A stretch of DNA of 64,000 nucleotides from Pseudoscleropodium purum (lineage: Eukaryota > Streptophyta > Bryopsida > Hypnales > Brachytheciaceae). Each line of letters opens with the position of its first letter. Position 1 is the first letter of the stretch. The stretch covers positions 5,208,001-5,272,000 of the forward strand of contig OZ017805.1 of the NCBI GenBank assembly GCA_963969395.1, in the 5' to 3' direction. The notes under the pieces are model-generated. The model saw nothing but the letters and a program-made list of their open reading frames with translations. It searched no databases and was not told the DNA's origin. The translations under genes and the position numbers were made by a program. Shown piece after piece: positions 48,131-60,994 of the stretch.

Positions 48131-49670
48131 CAACGCATAATGGACAATCTTAGATGATCCCTAATGAGCTATTGTATTTTAGAATTTCTACTTAAAAATG
48201 GACAAATGTAAGACCAGTTACAATCAAATTATTGGCTAATTGCAGACGCTATGCAAAGACATATATGAAGTTGAGGCCTTAAGACCATAACAACAAAATG
48301 TCATGAAATCAAACAAGGCAATCACAAGGTAGAAGCGTTAAATACCTTCTACTACATAGAACTAGAAAGGCTCAAGTTGAAGTCTCAAACTTGATGGATC
48401 TAAACAAGTCATTGCCTCAATGTCATCCTAGAAATGAATAATATGTGCTTGGATGTCTTTAACTTCATAAGGATCCAAAACTAATTGTTGAAGCCTTTGT
48501 GTGGAAAGAGACTCATATGATTTAAGAACATTTTTGAGATTGACAAGGCCTACCATTGAAGAATGAGGAAAGAACTGTCCATGAAAAAACACATATATTA
48601 TATGCTCATGAAATGAGTTTCAAAATGCAAAATTTAGAATGAAAACTATAAAATCTACAATTGACACCTAAGAAAAATGGTGCTCCGTCCAAAAATGCAT
48701 GTTGAATTGTTAAAAATCTACAGCTACAATTCTATTGCATACATTAGCTTGAGTTCAACTAATCTACAGAAAACAAAGTGAGTGATCATTGGGCACAACT
48801 TGCTGGTAGGGTCTAGTTGGAAAGGAAGCACTTCCAAGTTCCACCTTGGAAGAAATCACGATTACGTTGTGCCCAACCACAATCTTTTTGGTTGGGGTTG
48901 ATGTTGGTTCCGCCTATTTGCTTAGACACCCATGAGATGTTGGCACTTGAAGCTCAATTGGCAAAGAGGGATTTGGCACATATTCTTCCATAAGAGGAAG
49001 AGGGGGCAATATTGGTGCCTTAGGATGTAAAGTAGGAGCTCCAACTAGCATCACTTGATGACTAGATGCACTGCTCTTGTTGGAGGCAGATGGCAAGCCT
49101 TCTAACTACAACTATGGCAATGAGGCATTGTGGAGCAATGCAAAAATAGGCACTGCATTGCAACTATTAAATATGTTGAGCATGAATTCTCTAGTCATTT
49201 GGAACTCCCTCTCCATCCAACTTTGCATGCTCTTGTGCAACTCCATGTTTTGCAACCGCTCTTCCATCACCTCAGCTCTCATCATTGCAAGCACCACCTT
49301 TGTATTCTTCTATGCCATTTTTTACTGTCATTGCAAATTTGCAAGAAACTCCCATACTTCTTTTGAATCTCTACTAGTTACTTGATGACACTAGTAATTG
49401 TGTCTTTCTATTTTTTTGTGGGTGCCTAGATGCTAGAGGAGTCTTTGGTATTTGAAACACTGGCGGTAACACCAAAGAAGTTGAAGACCCTGGAACATCA
49501 CCTAGACGACAACCGATTGGTGTTGTAATATTGTCCAACCCACCCTCATCTCCAAAGTTAAGATCTTTGTCATCATCATCTTCCTTTGAGGAAAGTTCTT
49601 CAATTTCTTCTAGAAGAGGAGCATGCTTTTTCTTCGCATGCGATTCTTGACTAGATCTCAACTTTCGCTT
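48131..49670 (-). pseudogene. Unidentified coding-like minus-strand segments
   Basis: Two open pieces: 49112-49297 (RAEVMEERLQNMELHKSMQS, helical) and 49374-49661 (KKKHAPLLEEIEELSSKEDDDD, acidic, then low complexity). They look like the C-terminal and linker parts of a DNA-binding or regulatory protein, but I recognise no domain. They lie 1-1.5 kb upstream of the FCP1-like remnant on the same strand. Confidence 0.3.
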
Positions 49671-49974
49671 TGATGAAGATAGTTTTAACTATGAGCCATG
49701 AGTGATGTAGCTTCCTTTCAATGAGTATCCAATTTCCATGAAATCCAACTTATCCATCTTCAATGCTTTGGTGCAAATATCCTACCACCAATCACCAAAA
49801 ACCTCTAGATCCATTGCATACACATCAGTACAACTCATCTACATAGGACAAGACAGTCAAGGAATCAACGAAGTAGATGATCATACACTTTAGTTCAATT
49901 TGAGCTAAATATACAAACCATAGAGTATGCTTCAAAATTATAAGTACAATCAAGATAGTTTAGCTTGATTTGAG

Positions 49975-50610
49975 CTAATGATGCAAAGAGATGTATATCA
50001 TACTATGGCCGCACAAGTAAGCTTGCCTCCAGCAAATCCAGAGAAAATGGACATACCCGAATAGCAAAAATTTGTGATTATCTACAAGTAAAATTCCATT
50101 TGTAGTTTCATATTGTAAATCTAGTACTCCAACCCATAATAATTTTATGCCTTCAAGTACCTTGAAATATCCAAACACTCAAATACCTCGGTAATTTTAA
50201 CTTGAATTGCATTGCTAATGCTTTGCAAAAACATCAAAAAGGCTTTCTTCACGGACTTTGCCGCAGGTACATTATACAAGTGCTTAAGTTTTCTTGGCTC
50301 ATACAAGGCATGATGAACATTATACATGCTTAGAACTTTGTGTGACTCTATAGAGTTCAAGACCTACATCTGGTCCTTCTCATCGCCACAAATGAAGAGC
50401 CAAGAAGGAACCTCTTCAAATGAGGGCTTTTTTGCTTGGCAAAAAGATGTCATTACTTTGACAAAGATTGGATAGTCAATAGTCGATGTGTCTTTGTTAT
50501 CAATCCCAAGCAAGTTATAGAAATCTATAACACTAAGCCTGATCCTTGGTAGAATATCTGTAGAGAAAACATCCTCCGTCCAATCCAGAAAATTATTATT
50601 CATGATGTTA
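49975..50610 (-). pseudogene. Unidentified coding-like fragment
   Basis: Consecutive minus-strand frames 50364-50603 (MNNNFLDWTEDVFSTDILPR) and 50145-50360 join across a single stop after GDEKDQM, suggesting a reading frame of about 150 codons or more with little decay. Further pieces continue to 49975. No motif recognised. Confidence 0.35.
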
Positions 50611-51599
50611 TAGGATTGATAGTAGCCTGACGCACTAGGCCTAATAAATGTATTTTTGAGCTAGAAAAAGACCTTGGAAAAATCATATGCTTCTAGAGAA
50701 AAATCAGTAATCGTCTTGTTCTTGATTCTTTGTTGCTTGGCCTCCAAAAAAAGTACTCGCCATGTCTATCATGGAGGACGTCCATTCTTGCTCTTGTTAT
50801 GCATCAATCATCTTTGAATTTTTGCCAATTGCTCATGATTATCTTGTTCAGTTATTAATTCATTAAACCAAGCCTAGAGTCAATTTTGTGGAGCTCTCGA
50901 TAGGCAATTTGTTTGCACTTCTGCCACTCCACCTAGTCCTTCATAGAGTAATGTCCCTCAAGAACCGATGTAATCACCTTGATTTTCACCTTTGGGTATG
51001 AGTGTGCACTTTACATCTGGTATATTTAGGATGTATTTTGCAAGCTTCTTGAGTTCGGGGTAACTCAAATTTCCAAAATACTTAAAAAACTCTCATGTAA
51101 GCATGCAACTGTCAAGGTTCCAGTCTTCCCTTGCATTGAACTTCTTATTGGTATCAAGATTTTAGAGCTCTCCATGCGCTTCATTTATTATTATATCACT
51201 CCACAATTTATATATATCCTTGGATGTAGTAATCAACTTCAATTCATCTGTGAATTTCAACTTCTCAACTTTGTCCTTCTTCTTCGTCATTTTCAAGCTT
51301 TTGTTAATATCAATCATGGAAAAATTACACATACACTACCTTCTCGAATTCCTAGGATGATAATACCAAACGAGTATGAGACACTACAGATTAGTTTGGG
51401 TCAAGCTGAATGGCTCATTCACATAAACAAATTCAACGAATCAAAATAATTTATATTAGAAAGATACCAAATATAAATTAATACTTTAGCTCAATTTGAG
51501 TTGAAATACATACTTGAAATTTGCTTCTCATTTGCAAATTCTCCACAGTTTGTTTAGATATATTAATAGTCCTTACAATTTGGGATGGTTAGATTTGGA

Positions 51600-52990
51600 G
51601 GGGAACCCATTTCCTTCCAAATTTTTTGTGCTCTAAAGATGTTGGTAGCCCATGATGATTGGACTACAATGAAATGGTCGATATGATTATAATATGCAGA
51701 TATGTTTCTCAACTTTTGATTGAGGATCATCATTCAGACCAAACAATGAAGCAATTCTACTTTTGGAAATGTTCTTGGATATCCTCATCAATTCCATTCT
51801 CATCAACCATCATAAATTTGCTTGCTTCCACATTGTATTGGCCATTTAAGATGTAAAAATCACATTTCTCCATCTCCTTCCATTCAGTTGGTTTTTTCTT
51901 GAGTCCCATCGGCATTACATTTAACATTTGTTTTGTGCTCTTGACTAGAATATTGCCCAAATAGTTGACCATGTCCATTATTATTCTATTCTCCTTCGAG
52001 CAAATGTTATATGTTGGCAAAGTAGGAATGAATTTGGAGATGTCTATTTCTTTCTTCTCATCAACCTTGAAGACATAAGCATCTTCACAAGTAGTCTAAA
52101 ATTGTTTGTATGCCTCATTCACCAACTTGTAATCAATATAACTATCAATGGCTCTAGAATGTGGAACATTCTCCATCTCCTCAACAAGATTCCTATCCAT
52201 TATGGTTGACTACTTAGAAGACTTCTCTATAGGTAAACTTCTAGATGGAGCTACTATAGATTTTCGCCTGTCCTTCTAGGTTGGTGCTTTGTTTGGCACT
52301 TGTAGCTTTTTTTTGCATTGACCACTATTGGATGATTGTGATATTTCTTCTAGAGCTCTCACTAGCACCTGCAATAACAATGTCTATGCTCATGGACTAG
52401 GGCTTTTGTATTATCCTCTATATATTGAGCTTCCCTTCAACAAGGACATGTCATTGAATAGGGACTAATTTTAATAGCCAACTTCTTGCAATTTAGAGGT
52501 GTTCCATCTACATTTACATACTCCTTCATGTTTTTTTTTTCGTTAAGCTCTTTGATTTCTGTGTGGTATGGCGTGAGCTCAAGACTTGTCATGAAAGGGG
52601 TCATTGTAAATGGATTGATGAGAGTGTTGACGAAGATAGTCAAATGGTATTGCTATACTTTCTCAATTTGGAGCTTTTGTGTCATAAACTTCACCTTTAT
52701 CACGGGATGAGTGTTGGATTCAACATCTTTCACTTTCTTTTCAAAAGATAAGTGAAGGTAGACTTTTGTGTTCTTGAATTAGTACATGAAGCTTATTAAA
52801 TTGGTTAGAGGCACTATGAGTAAGCTCCGTGCTTCAATGCGTTCGAGTTCTTTGAACTCCTAGTACTTGCCTTTGATGAGTATTTTGTCTAGCCCTATAG
52901 TATCCTCCAGACATTGCACCTCACACCTCATGTTCAAGCTCTCCATTTGATCTTCTATTCTACAAAACAATATAGTAGAATAAATTTATA
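51600..52990 (-). pseudogene. Unidentified gene remnant with an FYILNGQ motif
   Basis: Open pieces 52437-52643 and 51757-52020 can be joined with intermediate sequence that keeps protein character: VPHSRAIDSYIDYKLVNEAY, then CDFYILNGQYNVEASKFMM and a tail resembling WNCFIVWSE. The FYILNGQ-x-x-EAS segment resembles a motif I associate with repetitive hypothetical proteins in seedless plants and loosely with ParB-like folds. That link is memory-based and weak. Stops and shifts indicate a dead copy. Confidence 0.35.
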
Positions 52991-54229
52991 TGTTGTTTTA
53001 GTTGAAGTTGAGATTATCGGTCATACAAACATCATTCTTAGACCTCATTTATAGAATAAATGTTATCATCATTTTCATGGAATTGCAAGTGAAATCATTC
53101 AAAGATTTGCAAAGCAATATTGGTTTAGGTACTAAAGTCTTCAAATAAGAATCATTATGTAACGTATGTTGATTTCTTCAATGTGAGACGACTTCAAGTC
53201 ATTTAATTCAAGTTCTTTGTTTGCAAATTAGCTCAATTCAAGAAAATAAGGGGACATTCATTAAAATTAGACAAATTGTTCAAAATAAGACAACTTTTGA
53301 GGCCTCCATTTCAAAGATAGTTGTTGAAGTCAAAGATATATTATGGCAAACCTATGAGATTCATTTAATGTTTTCAAACTTTGCCAACCAAAAGGTATAG
53401 AACACTCAAAGACAAACCAAAAAAGAAAATACATGAGTAAAACAAAGGCTTTTCATGAGCGAATGCTACATATGTAGCATTATAGGTAAATGAAAAATAT
53501 ACATTGAAGAGTACAAGACTCTCTCTTCTATATGAATGGAGAAGCCTTTTGTACATAAAACACTTTTCATTCCTCAATATAGTTCTCAGGTTCTATATAT
53601 AGTATCAAAAATTCTATTTATAGTAATAACAACTATTGACTTTGACAATTTTCTAAGATGGTATAAAAAAACTAGCCATGGCTTCTGCTCGACAAAGCAT
53701 TCTTTACTATTTCCGTTGCTTTTTCTTTTGCCTTCCCTCTCAAGATATCCTCCAACCAAGAAGGTCTATTTAGCCCACATCCATTACTAAACAAAGTACA
53801 TGCCCCCAATGACAATGACTTACTCACTTTTTCCTTATGTTTGCGTATGCTCCTCGGGATCTTGGATTCACAAAAAGATTTAGAAAGTTGAGGAGGTGAT
53901 TTTGTTTACAACCTATACACATGCCCACTTCCCAATTGACAAAAATTGGCTGATCGCCAATTGTCATGTAGAACCCTATGCTAGAATATAGATCCACTAG
54001 ATGTCATCGATTTGCTTCTTATAGACTACGAGGGTAGAGACCCTTTATCCTCAAGTCGAGGACAATGGTCACTAGGTAAAAAGTGCATTTGGGCACCTAA
54101 GTTTTGCTCCACCGGTGTGACTTCTGCATATAGTTTCCGATATGGTGTAGCCTTTGTATATTCATGCCTTGGCATTGACATTGAATGTTTCAACGGAGAT
54201 GGCAAACAAATAGGTGTCTTAAGTAGACC
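52991..54229. other. No supported gene
   Basis: AT-rich sequence with scattered frames below 90 codons (53374-53790, 54012-54281) and no recognisable motif. Confidence 0.35.
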
Positions 54230-54496
54230 TCAACTTAGAAGGCTATCGAGGACACCATCGTCCACATTGCCTCTAGAATAAGCTATGGCTATTGATGCCG
54301 TATCCATGGCAAAGCACATAATATAAGGCTTTGAATAAAGAGAAGGCAAATAACTTCCACCAACAGAATTCGATTTCCTAGATATTGACGCCTTAGATCC
54401 AGAATGCAGGCTTCTCGTGAGTCGCTCATCTAGAAGCATCAACTGAAAATTACTTCTTCTCACTTGAAAAGACAAATAAAGAGCAAGACAGCACAA
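54230..54496 (-). other. Open 88-codon frame of unknown origin
   Basis: Starts MCCLALYLSFQVRRSN and contains KASISRKSNSVGGSYLPSLY. It lies downstream of FCP1-like remnant b on the same strand and could be part of the same dead gene. No domain recognised. Confidence 0.2.
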
Positions 54497-54789
54497 CCAT
54501 TATCCTCAAATTGTAGATAAAAGATGAGGTAGAAAACCTAGTAAATACATAACAACTATCAAAGTATGCATCCGCAATCAAGAGAGGTATAAAAAGTTCT
54601 TATTATTTACAAAGTTTATATATACCAGAAATAGACCCACTTCCTACAAAGTTCTATGGTCTAAGAGTTGCAGAATCAATCATATAATTCATGCTCTGAA
54701 GTTCAAAACGTGTGCTCGTATTCATTGCAGACTTCTTCATTCCATCTAGAATATATGAGTGCAATTGAGAATTAGGACAAAGTAGATCA

Positions 54790-55260
54790 TGTCCTATTCA
54801 ATTATTGTGTACGTATTCACATAATTTTCCTACCATACAATCCTCATGTAAACAACGAAGCCATGGGGTAAGTGTTTCCATGAGAAGGTCATCGTCACAT
54901 TGCCCAACAATCCATGTATTGAAGAAAATAGCATTTCCTCTATCATTACAAATACTCTTCTTGTAGGAGTCATCAATCAAAATTGTATTGTCCACGTTTA
55001 ATGACATTGACGTACTAGGGTTGGGAAACAATTGATCCTAGAGAATTTTAAGAAAAGTAGCTTTCTAGGATTGTACAAATGTGGAAGAAATGAATCCTTT
55101 GAGAGTTCAATCTTGCTACAATGCTCTTGTGCTAGTATATTGAACGGGGGTCTATGTCTCTAAAAGAGATAATTTGCAACATCCTTTGCATTTTTTATAA
55201 TTATGGAGCTCCAAACAACTTTGTTGACAATTGACATATCTCCTATAGAAAAACTTGCAC
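54790..55260 (-). pseudogene. FCP1/NIF-type (CTD phosphatase-like, HAD fold) remnant b
   Basis: Reading across one frameshift: VVWSSIIIKNAKDVANYLF, then LAQEHCSKIELSKDSF, YNPRKLLFLKF, and after the shift NTILIDDSYKKSICNDRGNA, with a terminal LLMETLTPWLRCL. This is the second half of an FCP1 homology domain (the WSS..K..D block and the ILIDDS block). The DLDGTL-type first half is missing. Stops occur at several positions. It is a different copy from remnant a, 7 kb away. Confidence 0.65.
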
Positions 55261-55440
55261 CCTCAGATAGGGAAAAATGGCTTTCGATCCCATGACAACG
55301 GGTGATCGAGTAGATGATTTATTGATCGAGCCAGTAGATGGAATCAAATCCCTAGCAAGAGACTTAGGCAAACTCTGATACAGAATTCCATTAATATTCA
55401 ATGTGATGTTTAACCACTTCCATCGTATAGAGGACTATCG

Positions 55441-58400
55441 CATGCGTAGTCTAAGCATAAGTATTTTTATACACAAAAATGTGGTAAGATCACATGAATT
55501 ATTATCCTAGGGAATTCCAAATGTTCTCCTAAACTTCAATATCTAGATGGTCGATTTCTCTTTTTTTGACTACTCTCTTCTGCTCTTTTTTTAGCATCAA
55601 CTTTATTTAGATTCTAATCCGGATCCGATATCACTCAATTTCTGGTTACATCTCTCAATACACTAGTTTTCAATTCCTCTTATTTACCATCAGAGGGTCC
55701 ACTACTGATCTTTCGAGGGGTAGGGACTTCACCACTCTTTTTTTATTCATTACAAAGGTAAAAATAAACAAACAAACATCCAAGTACTCAAGGTGTTGTA
55801 GCACAGAAGGTAGATTCGGATCCTCACAACATTTTGGATGGCCGATCCGAAATGCAGGTCACTCAAAACTACGTTCACTCTTCCTTACTACAACAATAGA
55901 TCTCAGGCACTCGGAACTGACAAGGGGATAATTTTTCTAGGTGTAAGACGGATCCTAAGGTTGGTAGACCTTTTAGTGAGTGGGAGTTTCTTCTAATAGT
56001 TGCTAATCTCCGCACAAAATTGTTTCTAATTCCAGATCTGCATTCACATCACTCTTCACTAAAAACCGGATTACCGTTCCGGTAGTTCAAAGGCACCATA
56101 AGCAGTTCTTTTGTTATGAATCTAACATCATTACAATAGTATTTCCTTAATCCGATCCAGTTATCTGAAATCCGGATTCCTCCTCACCCGTCTTTTTCAC
56201 ATCTCAACACTCTAAGCAACAAACCAATACAACCTGGATACAAGATTGGAGCCAGAAGGTCCACTAGGGGGCTCAAATTAAAGAACGAAATGAAATACAC
56301 AAAATAATTGCTAGGATGGAATGAGATGGCAACAAACTTGCCTACCCTTAAAAACCAAAATCAAAACCAAAGTCAATGTCTAAATAGCCAAAAAGGCACC
56401 CCGGAAATCAAAGCAACCAATCAGTGAACAACCTGGGATATCCGAAACACTCACAGCCCAACTTTCCCTACAAATCCAGAACCTCTAAAATAATTTGGAA
56501 CCTGCACCTAGGCTTGGAATTCTCGTTTCAGAATGAAAATCCTACCTAACTACCTACTATCTATCTACCCCACCATGCCTTCTTCAAGTTGCTCCCGCTT
56601 TGACTACTTGAAGTCTTCACTGAAGCCTTTACCGGTGTATTCTTTGTTGATGACTAAGTGTGAGGCTTACGTGAAATCTTTAGAGGTGAGTCTTCACTTT
56701 CCATCCCTTCATCGGATCCGGACTTGAACACCTCTTCTTTCGACTCTTGAATCTTTGGATTCTTGGTTTACAACGACTCATTCAATTCAATCTCAGAACG
56801 ATTCCACTTTGGTGTCGATTGCTGCATACATGAGAAATCTTGCGGATTAGATCAGGTTAGATTCGTCATTACTCCAATCCCTATGTTGAGGTTGCCGCGA
56901 TCTACCAATCTTGGTATTATAAACTTTCTAGCCGTGATTTTCCCAAGTGGTGGGAGAATTTGGATGGAAAGTCTTTCCTCTACTGGAACAGGCTTCTCAC
57001 TTGCCCCTTTTTATGGCTCAAGTATCACTGGTTCTAATGCAGATCGTGCTTGACTGCTTGATGGACCCGTAGCTAGAGTGAAGATAAACTTCAACCTTTT
57101 CTATTGTGTCTGAATTAGACTAGTAGAAGCCTATTGAATTAGAATTTGTTAAATCGGAGTATCCGAAAATATGCTCTTGGGAAATTCTGGAAACTTTTCT
57201 AAGTCGATGGCCCGTTCCGAATATAGGTATCCAAGTAACTTGCGCATGTCCTTCAAAACAATTTCCATCCAAGCTTCGAAGTTGACCAAGATCTATACCA
57301 TCCTTGATCCGGTCATGTGCCCTTCCTTTTCCAACCAGGTGGTGTAGAGGTCAACTCAAATCACCGTATATTCTAGAACCATGACGAGTTCCTTGAAGTT
57401 GTGGACAAATTTAAGAGCCTCTATCTTCTTCTTTTTCTTCTTCTAACTTCCAGATCTATTCCTCCTTCTACTAGAACTCTTCTGGATTCGAACGTTTCTT
57501 CCAAAATTTGGTCTGACTCTACCTTGAGTTTGCCCATGATAAGGAGCATGTGATCCTCTAGATTGCCATACATCTGTTTGGCCTGTTGCATCCATTAGAT
57601 TTCGGCTTCATAGAACTCCTGTACTTTAGGATGTTCTGGATCTGGAATTGGCTTCTCCCTTTCTGGCGTTGGCGCCTTCCTCCGTGCAACAAGATCTACG
57701 GACTTCCTTCATCTCTGATTCACCACTTCTTCTACCTCTTCCGGTTGCTCTTCTTCTTTAGATTCCTTCTCCTCTTTCTTTAGCTCATCCATGCGGCCAT
57801 ACTTCAGGATTTCAATTCCGATGTTGTACTAAACCGTCTCTTCTACATTCTAGACCTCATTGTAGTGATATAGGTAGAACAGATACGGGGTGATAGGGTT
57901 GTGCTTTGCCTAACCCATGTGCTCTGCCGGTTTGCATACTACTTCTTGAATCACTCTCTCCCAATGGACGATTCGATCCTCGAAAGCCCCGAAAAGAGTA
58001 TTGGCCATCGTGATTGTAATCTGGGTAGGCTTTTTTGGATACAAGATCGGAAGTAGAAAATTTAGTACCTGTCTATGCCTCTTATTCTTATTGTCACTAA
58101 TGGCAAAACCCTCTTTTGAGTGGGCCTGACTCCGGAACTTTCTGGCTACGTACTTATCTTCTCTTCCAACTAGTTTGAGTCCATTCTTTTTAAATGAATA
58201 GACATCTGCCTAAATGTCTTTTGTCCAAGCTACGGGTCGACTTCTCATCGTCAACTCGTATTGGTTCGGAACTCTGTAAATGAACTCTTGGATCATCTTC
58301 TCATTCTTCATGCTCTATAGCTTATCTAATAATCCAACACACTCGATATATATGAGGTCTTCCTCTAACTGTGCTCAGTGGACCCGATCGGAAGGAATTA

Positions 58401-58938
58401 CCGGACAATCCATACAGGCTACAATCTTAGACTTTCGCGTAGCTAAATCACCAGTTGCTGCTACAAATCATCGACAATCAATAACCTAATCTAGTTAACA
58501 CGATACTGATTTTTCTGTCCTTTTTTTTATCTCAATCGTTAACTCACCACTCTTTCTCTCAGCTATACATTTACAAAGTTCAGCAAGTAAAAAGGTAGAG
58601 AAAGAGAAGTGGCGCTGGGTTTAAGTACCTGGCGCGTGGCCGATAGTTCTCAATGGAGAATGGATAGAAGACCATTCACCTAACAATCTCCTAGTTCCCT
58701 AGACCGAAAGTCTAGGACATAGGTTTTAAGAATTCGTTACTTTTCCAAATCCCAGAGTTGTATCGGATTTGTTTCTATAACATCACTAACAGTTTTAGCA
58801 ATCCAAAAATTGACTATTTCTATCATAGTCGTAGTGTAGCAAAAATCTCTAGGAGTTACTAGAAAAAATAAAAATTGCAAGTCTATCTAACCTTATTTTA
58901 GACTAACTTTATTCGATTTGAGTTTCCGTGCTCCCATA
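55441..58938 (-). repeat. Repeat family copy E, complete long form (about 3.5 kb)
   Basis: Second complete long copy. The 5' end is at 58938 (TATGGGAGCACGGAAACTC in element direction) and the 3' end at 55441 (after CTTATGCTTAGACTACGCATGCG). All parts of copy B are present in the same order. No target duplication is evident in the immediate flanks. Confidence 0.78.
56565..58465 (-). pseudogene. Degenerate ORF1 of repeat copy E
   Basis: The start codon is mutated (near 58465, reading VAATGDLATRKSKIVA). Preserved are PNQYELTMRSRPVAW, KYVARKFRSQAHSKEGF, TQITITMANTLFGAFEDR and PYLFYLYHYNEV. The C-terminus EGMVG and stop are at 56565-56567. It has numerous stops. It is collinear with copies A to D, so the consensus ORF of about 630-655 codons can be deduced. 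Confidence 0.65.
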
Positions 58939-60340
58939 GCCACATTGTATGGGCGTTTCAGATACATCCACACATTATGACCATTAAAAAGTTGGTTTCT
59001 CTACAACAGTTGGGCATAGTTGAGATGGTTAGTCGTGTTGTAGAACTTGGAGATTCTTTTCAACTTTGACGAGTCTAAGGACGAGATAGTAAATGCCTCC
59101 CATTTAGAAAGCTCCTTTCATCAAGATGCACCACAGTCCTCCTTTTGCAGCTATTAGGAGGCAACGATACTATGCTGCCTATTAATTATTATGAAGTTTC
59201 CATTTTTTATATCTTCCCACCTCTGTAGAGGTTTCAAGAGAAGATTATTGTTCTCATCCATGGGTGTAAGGCACACCTTTTGCCTCTAGTTGTAGTCTAC
59301 TAACATCACGAGATGTTTCTTGACATCTTCCAAAATTTGAGGATCTAACTTCCAAATGATATATTGGTCTCATGTCCAACAACATTTTATGATTGACACC
59401 TCAAACATTCTGCCACCGAACATGTAGCATGGCTTGTGGAGATCCCAAAATAACTTCTAGTTTGTTGCAAACTTGTCATAATCTGCAATGTTTTCTATAG
59501 GTACTTCAACGGCCACATGGACATTTGTAAGTCTGGAGTCACTGATTCGTGTAGTCCCTAGGTGCTAGCTATTTGTATTTTTTTTCGCTTGTTACTAGGC
59601 TCCATCACTTCAAAAGCAGGTTCTTTTCTTTTGGGTTGGTTGATGGGCCTAGCCTTGTCTACTCCCACCACTAGGTGAAAGAAGTGCATCTCAATCGGAT
59701 CTAGATAGAATGGCATCCTCTTGTCGACTTCTATCTCTATGTGATACTTTGGTAGGTGGTGCCTCAACAAGATCTATAATGTAATGGTCAAGAGTGGAGA
59801 AAATCAAAACTATTTTCCTAATCGTGCCCTTCACATTTGCCATATTCTAGGGCTAAAATTTGTTTGTGAATTCGTGTGCATAGGACTCAAGATGTGTCAA
59901 GGCAAGGAATTCTAAGAAGTTCTCAATGTTAAATTGTTTGCAAGTTCCTCCTACCTTGAATACGATTGAGTGGTTGAGTGGTTGTGAGGGAAACATTTGC
60001 CACTGTCATTAGTAGCTTCCAACATAATGACAGCGTATTCGTTGTGATGGATTTCGATGAGAGCAATTTTCTTGTTGACATTCCAGTTTAGACATAGGGG
60101 ATTCCCTTGCATTTAGCAACGTAGGAAGATATAGTTTTTATATCTATTGACTCTATAATTCCAAAATTCGACTGCATTCTTAATTTGCCAGAGGTCTCCA
60201 TAGGTGGCGGCCATATCAACCTCTAAGAATGGTTCATCCTTGAGTGGGTTTTGAAATGGCTCTAAGAATGGTATTGTTGCCGAGTAGTTGTAGGTAGTGT
60301 CTTGCAATCTTGACATTGTTTGCAATCTATAGTAAGGAGT
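58939..60340 (-). pseudogene. Unidentified coding-like remnants between copies E and G
   Basis: Minus-strand frames 60113-60325 (LKDEPFLEVDMAATYGDLWQ) and 59558-59770 (HHLPKYHIEIEVDKRMPFYL, then a basic PKRKEP / NKRKKIQ stretch that could be a nuclear signal). Intermediate sequence keeps some protein character (IALIEIHHNEYAVIMLEA) but has many stops. No family recognised. Confidence 0.35.
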
Positions 60341-60994
60341 TCAATTTAGAACTTATTTGAGGGGATGTTTTGAAAATTATTAGTGATTTCTTATCATCAA
60401 CTTCAGGATACTTATCTTTGAGTCAAGTATCAATATCCTCGAGTTGAGGATACTTATTCTTGACAAGAGGACACTCTTAGGGGCACATGTTCTTGACTCC
60501 CACTATACCTCCTTTACCAACCATAGTAAGTTGACAATTCGACAACTTGCATCTAAATGTGTAAAATTTTAAAATTATAATTAAAACCTAAATTGAAGAA
60601 AGAAGGTTGTAATAAAAAAAACTAATTGCACACCTTGACATTAGACAATCCACATTCTAACTTAAATAAACTAATTGCACATCCTAATGCCAAACAATCA
60701 GTATAAGCATCGATTTGAGGATTTGAGCAACAATTGCATAAGCATCGATTTGAAGATCTTAGCACCAATAAACCTTAAATCAACACATGAAATCAAATTG
60801 GAACCCTCACGACAATCTAGACCGTATCTCTAGAAAACCAATTGCACACTAAATTGCTAGACAATCCACACCCTAATTCAAGAAAACCAATTGTACAACC
60901 TAACTCAAAAAAACATCCACGGCACACCTCAATGCAATCTACACCCTAATGTAAACACCGCACCCCAATGTAATCTATACCCTAACGCAACCTA
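60341..60994. repeat. Degenerate tandem tract with 'caatctacaccctaat' and 'aattgcacacc' units
   Basis: Words such as 'aaaccaattgcacac', 'gacaatccacaccctaa' and 'caatctataccctaacg' recur irregularly from 60630 to 60994. Related units reappear at 62595-62670 on the other side of copy G. An 'ataagcatcgatttgaggatt' duplication is at about 60703-60750. No gene. Confidence 0.55.

Noticed and set aside
60900..60990. CCCTAA words as telomeric repeat
   Set aside because: They are part of a longer degenerate unit and never occur in tandem as a 7-bp telomere repeat.
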